From NCBI RefSeq assembly GCF_001429295.1, contig NZ_LMJL01000008.1, forward strand, positions 51,186 through 115,185: 64,000 nt of DNA, given 5' to 3'. The number at the start of each line of letters is the position of its first letter. Position 1 is the first letter of the stretch. The DNA comes from Flavobacterium sp. Root935 (lineage in GTDB: Bacteria; Bacteroidota; Bacteroidia; Flavobacteriales; Flavobacteriaceae). Below are positions 1 through 7,918 of the stretch, piece after piece. The notes beneath the pieces are model-generated. The model had not been told where the DNA came from. It saw only the letters and a list, made by a program, of their open reading frames with translations, and made no database searches. A program made the position numbers and the translations under genes.

Positions 1-213
1 ATTATGGTTAATGGTTGATAGTTGATAGTTGATGGTTAATGGTTGATGGTTGATGGTTGATGGTTGATGGTTGATGGTGAATTATTAATTGTTGATGGTA
101 ATAGTTAATGCTTGATGGTGAATTAAGAATTATTCTTTATATAAAGCTCATTCACAACTCACAACTCACAACTCACAACTCACAATTCACAACTCACAAT
201 TAAAAATTAAAAA
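1..213. repeat. Two period-7 tandem repeat arrays
   Basis: Positions 3-90 are degenerate copies of a TGGTTGA heptamer. Positions 150-202 are copies of a CTCACAA heptamer that end in AAAATTAA-type repeats. No ORF of note lies here. The arrays sit immediately downstream of the antiporter gene, which is transcribed leftwards, so they lie in its 3' flank. Similar heptamer arrays occur elsewhere in the window. Function unknown. Confidence 0.85.
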
Positions 214-1818
214 TTAATTTTCCTCATACATTTCCATCCACAAACGGGTTTCTTCTAAATCAAGTTCTTTTTCAATTTTGCGAAAAATCTCTTCGTTTAC
301 TAATCCTTTTTTGTGCATACTTTCGAGTTTATTCCGTTCAACGTTCAAAAGATCAATCTGAACTTTGGTAAACTCATTAAAAATTTGTCCACCCAATACT
401 TTTCCATTTCCGAAAAAATTAGCCGGAAGTTCTGTCTTTTGGAGTCGGTTAAATTTTACTTCATACTTGCTTTTAATGTTATGGAGTAATTCATCGTCTA
501 GTAAAGAAAAATTATCTTCGATATGTGCGATTGTCTCAGAAACTATTTTATTTCGGATTTCATATTCTTCTGCCAAAATAGAATAACGCTCGATTTTTAG
601 TTTTTTAATTAGCCAAGGAAGCGTAAGCCCTTGAATAACCAAAGTGGATAGTATTACGCAAAAAACCAAGTAAATAATCAAATTACGAAGCGGGAATGCT
701 TCTGTTTTATTCAACATTAAGGGAAGTGCCAAAGCAGCTGCCATGGAAACTACACCACGCATTCCAGACCATCCGAAAATGATCATATTTCGATAATCAA
801 ATTTTTCTTTTTCGCGGATCTTTTTACTTATTATTCTCGGAAGAATCGCAGCTGGAATAACCCATAAAAAACGAACCAAAATAACCACAATGCTGATAAC
901 AGCTCCCCAGATAAACAACGAATTTCCAGAGTAATTACTGATGCCTGCAATAATCTGCCTTAACTGAAGTCCGATTAAAATAAAAATCAAACCGTTTAGA
1001 ATATTGTTTAGAACATCCCAAATTGTATTTGTCATAATTCGGCTTTCATGAGAAAATATGGTTCCCGATCTCGCAGCCAAAAAAAGACCTGTTGTTACGA
1101 CAGCCAAAACTCCCGAACCTTCAAAATGTTCTGCAAGTAGATAAGAAGCAAATGGTGTCAATAATGTGAGCGTTACTTCGATAATATCATCACAAACAAA
1201 TCTCTTATGAATATAATACATGATATAACCAACAGCTAAACCTATGGCTATGCCTAAAACCGACATTAAAACAAAATTTAATCCCGCCTGCCATAAAATA
1301 AAATTTCCTGCTGTAATCGCAGTAAGAGCATATTTGTACGCTACAAGACCACTTGCATCGTTTACTAAACTTTCTCCCTCTAGAATGGCAATTAATCGTG
1401 GATTTAGTCCTAATCCTTTTGTAATAGCAGTTGCAGAAACCGCATCGGGAGGCGAAACAATAGCACCAAGTAAAAAGGCTAACGGCCAAGACATATCATT
1501 AATAAGCCAATGCGCAAAAACAGCAACTAATCCTGTAGTAAAAAACACCAAACCAACGGCGGCAAAAGTTATCGGACGTATGGATTGCTTAAAGTCTGAC
1601 CAGCTGGTATGCCACGCGGCATGATACAAAAGAGGTGGAAGAAATACGATAAATACTATTTCTGGACTTAAAGCAATTACAGGAAGTCCTGGAACAACAC
1701 TAATGACAACACCGCACAAAACCAAAACAATTGGAATCGGAAAATTATATCTTTTACTAACAAGGCTAAGAAAAGCTACGCCAAAGAGTAACATTATAAT
1801 TACTGTGATATTTTCCAT
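214..1818 (-). CDS. Na+/H+ antiporter, CPA1 (NhaP/NHE-like) family
   Basis: The 534-residue protein has about twelve hydrophobic segments in residues 1-410, followed by a charged cytoplasmic tail of about 120 residues. Family hallmarks are visible: a SPPDAVSA segment near residue 122 and the ND pair at 153-154 within GESLVNDASG. The aspartate there is the expected ion-binding residue in this family. It probably exchanges cytoplasmic Na+ for H+ at the inner membrane for pH and sodium homeostasis. It stands alone. The next gene (nrdA) is on the same strand but separated by 430 bp and a terminator. The start gives an immediate first membrane helix. The cation preference (Na+ or K+) cannot be told from sequence. 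Confidence 0.9.
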   Translation of the reverse strand: MENITVIIMLLFGVAFLSLVSKRYNFPIPIVLVLCGVVISVVPGLPVIALSPEIVFIVFLPPLLYHAAWHTSWSDFKQSIRPITFAAVGLVFFTTGLVAVFAHWLINDMSWPLAFLLGAIVSPPDAVSATAITKGLGLNPRLIAILEGESLVNDASGLVAYKYALTAITAGNFILWQAGLNFVLMSVLGIAIGLAVGYIMYYIHKRFVCDDIIEVTLTLLTPFASYLLAEHFEGSGVLAVVTTGLFLAARSGTIFSHESRIMTNTIWDVLNNILNGLIFILIGLQLRQIIAGISNYSGNSLFIWGAVISIVVILVRFLWVIPAAILPRIISKKIREKEKFDYRNMIIFGWSGMRGVVSMAAALALPLMLNKTEAFPLRNLIIYLVFCVILSTLVIQGLTLPWLIKKLKIERYSILAEEYEIRNKIVSETIAHIEDNFSLLDDELLHNIKSKYEVKFNRLQKTELPANFFGNGKVLGGQIFNEFTKVQIDLLNVERNKLESMHKKGLVNEEIFRKIEKELDLEETRLWMEMYEEN

Positions 1819-2210
1819 TTATTTACTGCGGGTATTTATTGGTTTGGGATTATAATTTCTGGCACTAAATTAATATATTATGATAATTAAATTAAAATAA
1901 CACTAAAAAAGAATCGTCAATTTCTTGACTTACATTAAACTCAGGAAATTTGAGTTGGTTGAAGTTTATGGTTTAGTTTTTTTTAAACACATAGAGACCT
2001 AGTATTTTGATTTGTTTGTAAAGAATTAAAAAAGAACGGTTTTACACATAGCCTGCTAGGTTTATTAATACAAAGTAAAATGCCTTTTTTAGCGTTCTAA
2101 ATCTAGCGGAGATGTCTCCTCTGTCGACATTACAAACAGTACAGAAATAAAAAATCTACTAAAATCTGCCCAAATCTTTTAAAATCTGCGTGAAACTCTC
2201 AGCAACAATA
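1819..2210. other. Gene-free spacer between nrdA and the antiporter
   Basis: No coding region could be supported. It should hold the antiporter promoter, but I see no clear TAnnTTTG element. It contains degenerate dispersed motifs (the AAATCTGC-type repeats around 2155-2195) and the nrdA terminator at its right end. Confidence 0.5.
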
Positions 2211-2240
2211 AAAAAGCCGAATCTAAAATAAGATTCGGCT
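2211..2240 (-). terminator. Rho-independent terminator of nrdA
   Basis: A perfect 10-bp stem (AGCCGAATCT at 2215-2224, AGATTCGGCT at 2231-2240) with a 6-nt loop. It is followed, in the leftward direction, by an A-run on the plus strand (T-run in the transcript). It starts nine bases after the nrdA stop. A T-rich run on the other side could make it bidirectional. Confidence 0.85.
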
Positions 2241-2248
2241 TTGTTTTT

Positions 2249-3943
2249 TTATGATTCGCAACTGCTGCAGGAAACAAGACTTGTTACTAATTCTTTAGAA
2301 ACACTCTGGCTTCTTTGGTAGTATAAACTTTTAACTCCTTGCTGCCACGCTTCGATCATTAAACGGTTCACATCTTTAATTGCCAATTCTGCTGGAATAT
2401 TAAGATTTAAACTTTGTCCCTGATCCACAAATTTCTGGCGGATTCCTGCCTGCTGTACAATTTCTAACTGACTGATTTCTTTAAATGTTTTAAAGACATC
2501 TTTTTCCTGCTGAGTCAACAGTTCCATATGCTGAACACTTCCGCCATTCAGCATAATTCCTCTCCAAACTTCTTCATTATCTAAACCTTTTTCTTCCAAC
2601 AGTTTTTTAAGGTATTTATTTTTACGCATAAAATTACCTTTACTCAATCCAGCTTTATAATAGTTACTGCTAAAAGGCTCAATTCCTGGAGAAGTTTGTC
2701 CTAAAATTGCAGAAGAAGATGTTGTTGGTGCAATTGCCATTGTGGTTGTATTACGTCTTCCGTAACCTTTTAACAATTCCGGCTCTCCGTAAATTCTAGC
2801 TAATTCTTGACTTGCTTTATCTGCTTTATCGCTAATATGTTTAAAAATCTCTGTCGTTTTCATTTTAGCTTCCATTCCTTCAAACGGAATCATGTTTTTC
2901 TGTAAATAAGAATGCCATCCTAAAACGCCTAAACCTAATGCACGGTGTCTTTTAGCAAATTTATTAGCTGCAGAAAGATAATAGTTCCCTTCAGTTTTTT
3001 CGATGAATTCCTGTAAAACAGCATCTAAGAAAAAGATCGCTAATTTTACTGCTTCAGTATCTTTCCATTCTTCATATAGCTCCAAGTTCATTGAAGATAA
3101 ACAGCAGATAAATGATTCATCATGAGTTGATGGAAGCATAATCTCACTGCACAAGTTACTGGCATTGATTCTTAAGTTTTGATCTTTATAAACTTGTGGT
3201 TTGTTTTTATTTACGTTGTCACTAAAAAAGATGTACGGCAATCCCTTTTGCTGACGGCTTTCTAAAACTTTCGCCCAAATTTGTCTTTTATCAGCATCAC
3301 CATCAATCATTTCCTGCATCCAATAATCTGGAACACAGATTCCCGTAAACAGATTCTGAATTGGGTTTCCGATACTTTTAATTTTCAAAAACTCCTCGAT
3401 ATCCGGGTGGTCAATATCTAAATAAGCTGCAAATGCGCCACGACGAACTCCGCCTTGCGAAATTGTATCCATTGCAGTATCAAAAAGTTTCATAAAGCTT
3501 ACGGCTCCACTACTCTTTCCGTTATCTGTTACGGCACTTCCGCGCTCGCGTAATTCACCAAAATAACCAGAAGTCCCGCCTCCGATTTTAGTCTGCATAA
3601 TTACCTCGCCCAATTTATGGGTGATTCCTTCAATTTTATCTGGAACGTGTACATTAAAACAAGAAATTGGCAAACCTCTTTCTGTTCCCATATTTGCCCA
3701 CACAGGCGAACTAATACTCATCCAGCCTCTTTCGATCATTTCAACAAAAGATTCTTTTAATTCTGGTTTGTAAAGTCTTTTAGCGGCAGCGGTACAAATT
3801 CGATCGATTGCACCTTCAACCGTTTCACCTTTTAAAAGGTATCCGCGATTTAAAATTTGCTCACTTTCAGAGTTCTTCCACCACATTTTACTATCGTTCT
3901 GTGATTCAAAATTATTTACTGGGTTTGTGTCTATCGTATTCAT
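2249..3943 (-). CDS. nrdA: Ribonucleoside-diphosphate reductase, alpha (large) subunit, class I
   Basis: The catalytic subunit reduces ribonucleoside diphosphates to deoxy forms. Visible active-site residues are C95 (first cysteine of the redox pair, in PISCFNV), the N263-x-C265-x-E267 radical site (NLCSEI), C280 in FICCLSS as partner of C95, and a C-terminal CxxC (559/562) for reduction by thioredoxin. At 564 residues it is far shorter than the E. coli enzyme (~760). No N-terminal ATP-cone is visible, because the radical-domain sequence starts almost at once. This matches the compact NrdA subtype common in Bacteroidota. It is 18 bp downstream of nrdB, so the two form an operon nrdB-nrdA. Overall activity control by dATP through an alpha-subunit cone is therefore not expected. 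Confidence 0.96.
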   Translation of the reverse strand: MNTIDTNPVNNFESQNDSKMWWKNSESEQILNRGYLLKGETVEGAIDRICTAAAKRLYKPELKESFVEMIERGWMSISSPVWANMGTERGLPISCFNVHVPDKIEGITHKLGEVIMQTKIGGGTSGYFGELRERGSAVTDNGKSSGAVSFMKLFDTAMDTISQGGVRRGAFAAYLDIDHPDIEEFLKIKSIGNPIQNLFTGICVPDYWMQEMIDGDADKRQIWAKVLESRQQKGLPYIFFSDNVNKNKPQVYKDQNLRINASNLCSEIMLPSTHDESFICCLSSMNLELYEEWKDTEAVKLAIFFLDAVLQEFIEKTEGNYYLSAANKFAKRHRALGLGVLGWHSYLQKNMIPFEGMEAKMKTTEIFKHISDKADKASQELARIYGEPELLKGYGRRNTTTMAIAPTTSSSAILGQTSPGIEPFSSNYYKAGLSKGNFMRKNKYLKKLLEEKGLDNEEVWRGIMLNGGSVQHMELLTQQEKDVFKTFKEISQLEIVQQAGIRQKFVDQGQSLNLNIPAELAIKDVNRLMIEAWQQGVKSLYYQRSQSVSKELVTSLVSCSSCES

Positions 3944-3961
3944 AAGTATTCTGGGCTTGTA

Positions 3962-4936
3962 TTAGAAAAGATCGTTTGCGGTAATGCTTTTATCATGTTT
4001 CGTATATTCAACAGGACGTTTGGCAAAGAAATCGTCTAAACTGTTTGCAAAAACTTCTTCTTCAAACCAAGTCATTTTTGAATATTCGTCTGGAGAAACA
4101 TTAAAGATCGTTTCAATATTTATTTGTTTTAAACTTTCATCAATTCTAAATTTCATGAAGTTCACTAAGTCTTCTTTATTAATAGTTTCGATCGCTCCGT
4201 CTTCAAAAATCCAATCTAAAATATCGGCTTCAACAGTTATAGATTCTTTAACTGTTTCTCTAATTAATTCTAATGTTTCAGCATCGAAATATTCAGGAAA
4301 TTCTTCACGGATTTTATTAATAATATAAATTCCACCATTCGCATGAATTTGTTCGTCGATAGATGTCCAAGCAATAATGTTGCTCACATTTTTCATATAG
4401 CCTTTGAATCTTGTGAACGACAATAAAATTGCAAACTGACTGAACAAAGAAACATTTTCGATTAAAATACTGAATAAAATCAGCGAAACCATGTATTTTC
4501 TGTTGTCCTGAGATTTGGTATCCTTTAATACATTAGAAAGATAATCTACACGTCTGCGTACTACAGCAACATCTAAAAGTTTTTCGAATTCATCATTGTA
4601 ACCTAAAACTTCTAACAAACGAGAATATGCTTCAGAATGTCTGAATTCACATTCTGCAAAAGTAGTTCCCAATCCGTTGAATTCTGGTTTTGGAAAATGC
4701 TCGTATATATTTCCCCAAAAGCTTTTTACAGCTACCTCGATCTGTGCAATAGCCAATAAACTATTTTTAATTGCTGTTTTTTCAGCCAGATTTAAATGAG
4801 CATGAAAATCTTGTGTGTCGGCAGTAAAATCTACTTCGGTGTGCACCCAGTAGGCTTTATTAATTGCTTCAGTAAATTGGAGAACCTCAGGATATTCAAA
4901 AGGTTTATAATTGATTCTTTTATCGAAAATTGACAT
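3962..4936 (-). CDS. nrdB: Ribonucleoside-diphosphate reductase, beta (small, radical) subunit
   Basis: The 324-residue ferritin-fold subunit generates the tyrosyl radical. Probable metal ligands are E67, E97, H100 (EFRH), E160 (LIENVS), E195 and H198 (DEQIH). Y104, four residues after H100, sits where the radical tyrosine of class Ia enzymes sits, so a di-iron tyrosyl radical is likely. No ATP-cone is present at the N-terminus, although some Bacteroidota NrdB proteins carry one. The protein ends in a short acidic/hydrophobic tail suited to NrdA binding. It is the first gene of the operon. Upstream lies a long AT-rich region with a TAAATTTG -7 element and repeated TTATCAACA boxes. Confidence 0.96.
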   Translation of the reverse strand: MSIFDKRINYKPFEYPEVLQFTEAINKAYWVHTEVDFTADTQDFHAHLNLAEKTAIKNSLLAIAQIEVAVKSFWGNIYEHFPKPEFNGLGTTFAECEFRHSEAYSRLLEVLGYNDEFEKLLDVAVVRRRVDYLSNVLKDTKSQDNRKYMVSLILFSILIENVSLFSQFAILLSFTRFKGYMKNVSNIIAWTSIDEQIHANGGIYIINKIREEFPEYFDAETLELIRETVKESITVEADILDWIFEDGAIETINKEDLVNFMKFRIDESLKQINIETIFNVSPDEYSKMTWFEEEVFANSLDDFFAKRPVEYTKHDKSITANDLF

Positions 4937-5020
4937 ATATATAGAATTTTAAGTGACTATTTTGAAATAAAAAATCGAGCGCTCTTTTGCAGGTGGTATC
5001 GGCGTGATTTTCTATAATTA

Positions 5021-5028
5021 CAAATTTA
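5021..5028 (-). promoter_or_regulatory. Probable nrdB -7 promoter element
   Basis: CAAATTTA on the plus strand reads TAAATTTG on the minus strand. This fits the Bacteroidota TAnnTTTG -7 consensus and lies about 85 bp upstream of the nrdB start. No good -33 TTG was seen at the usual distance, which may mean the promoter depends on an activator. Confidence 0.5.
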
Positions 5029-5077
5029 GCCCACAGTTATCCTTTTGTCCAGTTTTAGATGTTAAAAATCTCTCCAA

Positions 5078-5246
5078 TTATCAACAGTTTGAAAACTTCA
5101 AAAATTGGAGTTTCTGCGAATTTTATCAACAGGAAAATAATGTCTTGTAATTCTCAATGAACTAACTGTTTCCCTAAAATTAATAGTAAGTTATCAACAT
5201 CTTAAAGTGATATTTTTTGAGGTACAGAGCTAAGCAGTTATCAACA
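5078..5246 (+). promoter_or_regulatory. Four identical TTATCAACA boxes, DnaA-box-like
   Basis: TTATCAACA occurs at 5078-5086, 5123-5131, 5191-5199 and 5238-5246, always in the same orientation, about 45-70 bp apart. A weaker match (TTATCC) lies at 5038. The 9-mer differs by one base from the DnaA box TTATCCACA. The boxes lie upstream of the nrdB promoter. They may be DnaA-controlled elements of nrd, or part of a replication-origin-like region. Confidence 0.55.
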
Positions 5247-5638
5247 GTTGATTTGGAAAAAGATTAATTTTAAAATCAATTTCAAAATAAAAAAACGCTA
5301 GTTATTAATAATTATTCTAAATAATATTGTGTTACTAAAAAACATAACATTTTTTATAACAGATAATTAGACTAAAAAACACTTTTAAGATTGATGTGAA
5401 GTACATTCAAAAAAGACCAACAATTGCTTTTAACAGGAAAGATTGGTAAAAACATTATTCAAGGTAAATAAATTCAAAAAATATATAATTTTTATCTAAG
5501 AAATTACTCTGATCTTAATAGTTTCAAATATCAATTGTCTAAAGGATATTGTTTGAATATAAAAATTAAAATCAGCTTAAGACATTCTTAAAATTCCGAA
5601 ATACTAGATTAAAAATCCGTTTTAACAACAAATTTGTA

Positions 5639-5668
5639 TTGATTTAAAAATATTAATCTTTACATTTG
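5639..5668 (+). promoter_or_regulatory. Promoter of the ankyrin-ApbE cluster
   Basis: TTG at 5639-5641, a 19-bp spacer, then TACATTTG at 5661-5668. This is a complete match to the Bacteroidota -33/-7 promoter pattern. Transcription would begin near 5675, about 85 bp before the ankyrin start codon. Confidence 0.7.
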
Positions 5669-5680
5669 CTTTATTTTTAT

Positions 5681-5700
5681 TTATTCTAAATAGAGTAAAA
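5681..5700. promoter_or_regulatory. Possible iron-responsive operator near the transcription start
   Basis: TTATTCTAAATAGAGTAA lies just downstream of the predicted start point. It shares ATTCTAAATA with a second copy at 5311-5325. Such A/T-rich ATTCTAAAT-type sites resemble Fur-like operators, but the match is loose and the assignment is inferred. Confidence 0.3.
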
Positions 5701-5758
5701 TACATATCTGAAAATAAATTTAATCTTGAATAATTCTATAACCATAAATTATCAAAAC

Positions 5759-7255
5759 ATGAAAAAGAATCTTTTCGCTTCTTTTGCATTTGCTGTTACG
5801 CTTTTTGTAAGTGCTCAGCAAAAAAATACTCTTTTAGAACAATCTTTTTGGAAAACTTCTCCAGATATCGAAACTGTTAAGGCCGAAATAGCAAAGGGAA
5901 ATAATCCTTCAGAGGCAAATGCCAATGCTTTTGATGTTACAACGCTGGCAATTAATAATGATGCGCCTGTTGCAACTATTAAATTTTTAATTGAACAGCC
6001 AGGAAATTCGGTTACGAAATTAACACACGATAATCGTATTTATTTGCATTGGGCGGCTTATAGAGGAAATACAGAATTAGTAGAATATCTTATTAATAAA
6101 GGTTCTGATGTAAATTTTGAAGACAGTCACGGAACTACTCCTGCAGATTTCGCAGCATCAAACGGGCAGTCGAGTCCTGCGATGTACGATGCATTTTTTA
6201 AGGCTGGAGTAAATCCGACAAAAAAATATACAAATGGAGCAAACCTTTTACTTTTGGCAATTGCGTCAGATAAAGATTTAAAAGCTGCAGAATATTTTGC
6301 AACTAAAGGAATGTCTCTTAAAGATGTTGATAATGATGGAAATACTGCTTTTACATACGCTGCAAGATCTGGAAATATTCCACTTTTGAAAAAACTTTTA
6401 GAAAAAGGAATTAAACCAACAGAAACTGCACTTTTGATTGCTGCACAGGGAAGCAGAAGAGAAACTAATACAATCGAAACGTACAAATATTTGGTTGAAG
6501 AAGTAAAAATAAAAGCAACTGCACAAAACAAAGCAGGACAAAATGTATTACATATTTTAGCTGGAAAACCCAATCAAACTGAAATTATCAAATACTTTTT
6601 AGGAAAAGGTGTTGATGTTAACAAAGCTGATAAAGAAGGAAATACGCCAGTTATGGCTGCTGCATCTGCAAGAGAAACTGCTGCTTTAGAACTTTTTCTT
6701 CCTAATGCAAAAAATATCAATGCTCAAAACGTAAAAGGAGAATCTGCTTTGACATATGCCGTAAGATCTGGAACTCCAGAAGCTGTAAGTCTGCTTTTAG
6801 CGAAAGGTGCAGATATTAATGTAAAAGACAAAGACGGCAATAATTTAGGAGTTTATTTAGTACAGTCTTATCGTCCTGCGGGAAAAGATAAAGATGCTCC
6901 TAAAAAAGATCCTTTTGATGCAAAAGCAAAATTACTTCAGGATAAAGGATTAAATTTGGCGGCAGCACAAAAAGACGGAAACACTCTATATCATTTAGCA
7001 ATCACTAAAAATGATGTTTCTCTCCTTAAAAAAATTACTGATTTAAAAGTAGATGTAAACGTTAAAAACAAAGATGGTTTAACTGCACTGCACAGAGCGG
7101 CTATGACTTCTAAAGATGATTCGATTTTAAAATATCTTGTTTCTGTTGGAGCCAAAAAAGACATCAATACAGAATTTGACGAGACAGCTTACGCTTTGGC
7201 AAAAGAAAATGATCTGCTTACAAAAAACAATATTTCGGTTGAATTCTTAAAGTAA
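5759..7255 (+). CDS. Exported ankyrin-repeat protein
   Basis: I chose the ATG at 5759. It gives a clean signal peptide (MKKNLFASFAFAVTLF, cleavage after SAQ). An upstream TTG at 5726 would add 11 unlikely residues. The mature ~480 residues consist of ankyrin repeats, recognisable by recurrent G-x-T-x-L/A-x-A-A and LL-x-K-G-A/V-D-V/I-N units from about residue 65 to the end. The protein should act in the periplasm as a protein-binding scaffold. It begins a plus-strand cluster with DUF2271, PepSY-reductase and ApbE genes (48 bp to the next gene), which suggests a role in assembling or anchoring that redox system. There is no catalytic motif, and the direct partner is unknown. Confidence 0.85.
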   Translation: MKKNLFASFAFAVTLFVSAQQKNTLLEQSFWKTSPDIETVKAEIAKGNNPSEANANAFDVTTLAINNDAPVATIKFLIEQPGNSVTKLTHDNRIYLHWAAYRGNTELVEYLINKGSDVNFEDSHGTTPADFAASNGQSSPAMYDAFFKAGVNPTKKYTNGANLLLLAIASDKDLKAAEYFATKGMSLKDVDNDGNTAFTYAARSGNIPLLKKLLEKGIKPTETALLIAAQGSRRETNTIETYKYLVEEVKIKATAQNKAGQNVLHILAGKPNQTEIIKYFLGKGVDVNKADKEGNTPVMAAASARETAALELFLPNAKNINAQNVKGESALTYAVRSGTPEAVSLLLAKGADINVKDKDGNNLGVYLVQSYRPAGKDKDAPKKDPFDAKAKLLQDKGLNLAAAQKDGNTLYHLAITKNDVSLLKKITDLKVDVNVKNKDGLTALHRAAMTSKDDSILKYLVSVGAKKDINTEFDETAYALAKENDLLTKNNISVEFLK

Positions 7256-7303
7256 ATAGTTTTAAACTTCAAAAATAAAATTCCAAATTACAATTAAAAA
7301 AAT

Positions 7304-7786
7304 ATGAAATCTATATTTAAAATTGCCCTTACAAGTGCATTTGTATTTTTACTTTCTTTTCAATCTAATGCGCAGTCAAGCAAATACAAATGCATGCTTC
7401 AAATGAATAATTATATGGGAGAAGGTGCATATATCGTAGTTTCACTCGTTAATGGAAACGGCGAATACGAAAAAACACTTTATGTAATGGGCGATGATAA
7501 AAAGTGGTACAAATCATTAAAAGAATGGAACAAATTCCATACTCAAAAAAATGATGATATCAGCGCAAAAACAGGCGCTTCTGTTACTGGTGGAGATCGC
7601 AGTGTGACAACAATAGAAATTGAAAATTCTAAAATTAACAAAGGTTACAAATTACGTTTTGAAACAGCTGTTGAAGATCAAAAGTATTATGTAAGCGATC
7701 TTGAAATTCCGCTTACAACAGAAGGTTTGGCTGCTAAAACAGATGGGAAAGGCTATATTAAATACGTAAGGTTAAGCAAAATTTAA
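7304..7786 (+). CDS. DUF2271 family exported protein, candidate flavinylated carrier
   Basis: The protein has 160 residues with a signal peptide (residues 1-23, cut after SNA). The rest is a DUF2271-type beta-rich domain. Families with this domain are repeatedly found beside ApbE and PepSY proteins. A TGASVT segment at residues 90-95, preceded by DDIS, resembles the S/T-G-A-T/S-x-T/S motif that ApbE modifies with FMN. By analogy with NqrC, S93 would be the attachment residue. It lies between the ankyrin gene and the PepSY reductase, with ApbE encoded downstream. I infer a periplasmic FMN-bearing electron carrier. The domain family is recognised with fair confidence, but the flavinylation is a prediction. 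Confidence 0.75.
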   Translation: MKSIFKIALTSAFVFLLSFQSNAQSSKYKCMLQMNNYMGEGAYIVVSLVNGNGEYEKTLYVMGDDKKWYKSLKEWNKFHTQKNDDISAKTGASVTGGDRSVTTIEIENSKINKGYKLRFETAVEDQKYYVSDLEIPLTTEGLAAKTDGKGYIKYVRLSKI

Positions 7787-7856
7787 TATTCAGCATATTA
7801 TTTTTTAACCTCTATAAGCATGAATTCTATTTTTTTCTGCTTAAAATTGAAATCTG

Positions 7857-7889
7857 AGCTTTGTCAAAGTTTTTAACTTTGACAAAGCT
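7857..7889 (+). terminator. Hairpin between DUF2271 and PepSY-reductase genes
   Basis: A perfect 14-bp stem (AGCTTTGTCAAAGT at 7857-7870, ACTTTGACAAAGCT at 7876-7889) with a 5-nt loop. There is no strong T-run after it, so it may be a partial terminator/attenuator or a dispersed palindromic repeat. Confidence 0.5.
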
Positions 7890-7918
7890 TTAAACATTTA
7901 TTACTTTTAATACATTCA

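Larger units (their letters stand above)
4937..5638. other. Long AT-rich divergent intergenic region (nrdB / ankyrin gene)
   Basis: About 820 bp separate the divergent nrdB and ankyrin genes. No convincing ORF lies inside. It holds the nrdB -7 element (5021-5028), four identical TTATCAACA boxes (5078-5246), a very AT-rich stretch (about 5265-5720) and a possible iron-regulator-type site around 5311-5325 (ATTATTCTAAATAAT). Confidence 0.7.

Noticed and set aside
1..202. Possible CRISPR-like array
   Set aside because: The repeats are contiguous 7-mers with no spacers, so this is a tandem repeat and not CRISPR.
1205..1624. ORFs on both strands inside the antiporter gene
   Set aside because: Shadow frames of a well-supported membrane protein with no independent features.
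4937..5758. Firm oriC call
   Set aside because: Four DnaA-like boxes and AT-richness are suggestive, but no dnaA, dnaN or gyrB gene is near and skew cannot be measured here; kept only as a finding.
5726..5758. TTG start for the ankyrin gene
   Set aside because: The ATG at 5759 begins a typical signal peptide. The extra 11 residues before it would disrupt it.
6127..6573. 148-residue minus-strand ORF inside the ankyrin gene
   Set aside because: Antisense shadow. Its cysteine- and serine-rich composition is typical of the reverse frame of ankyrin repeats.
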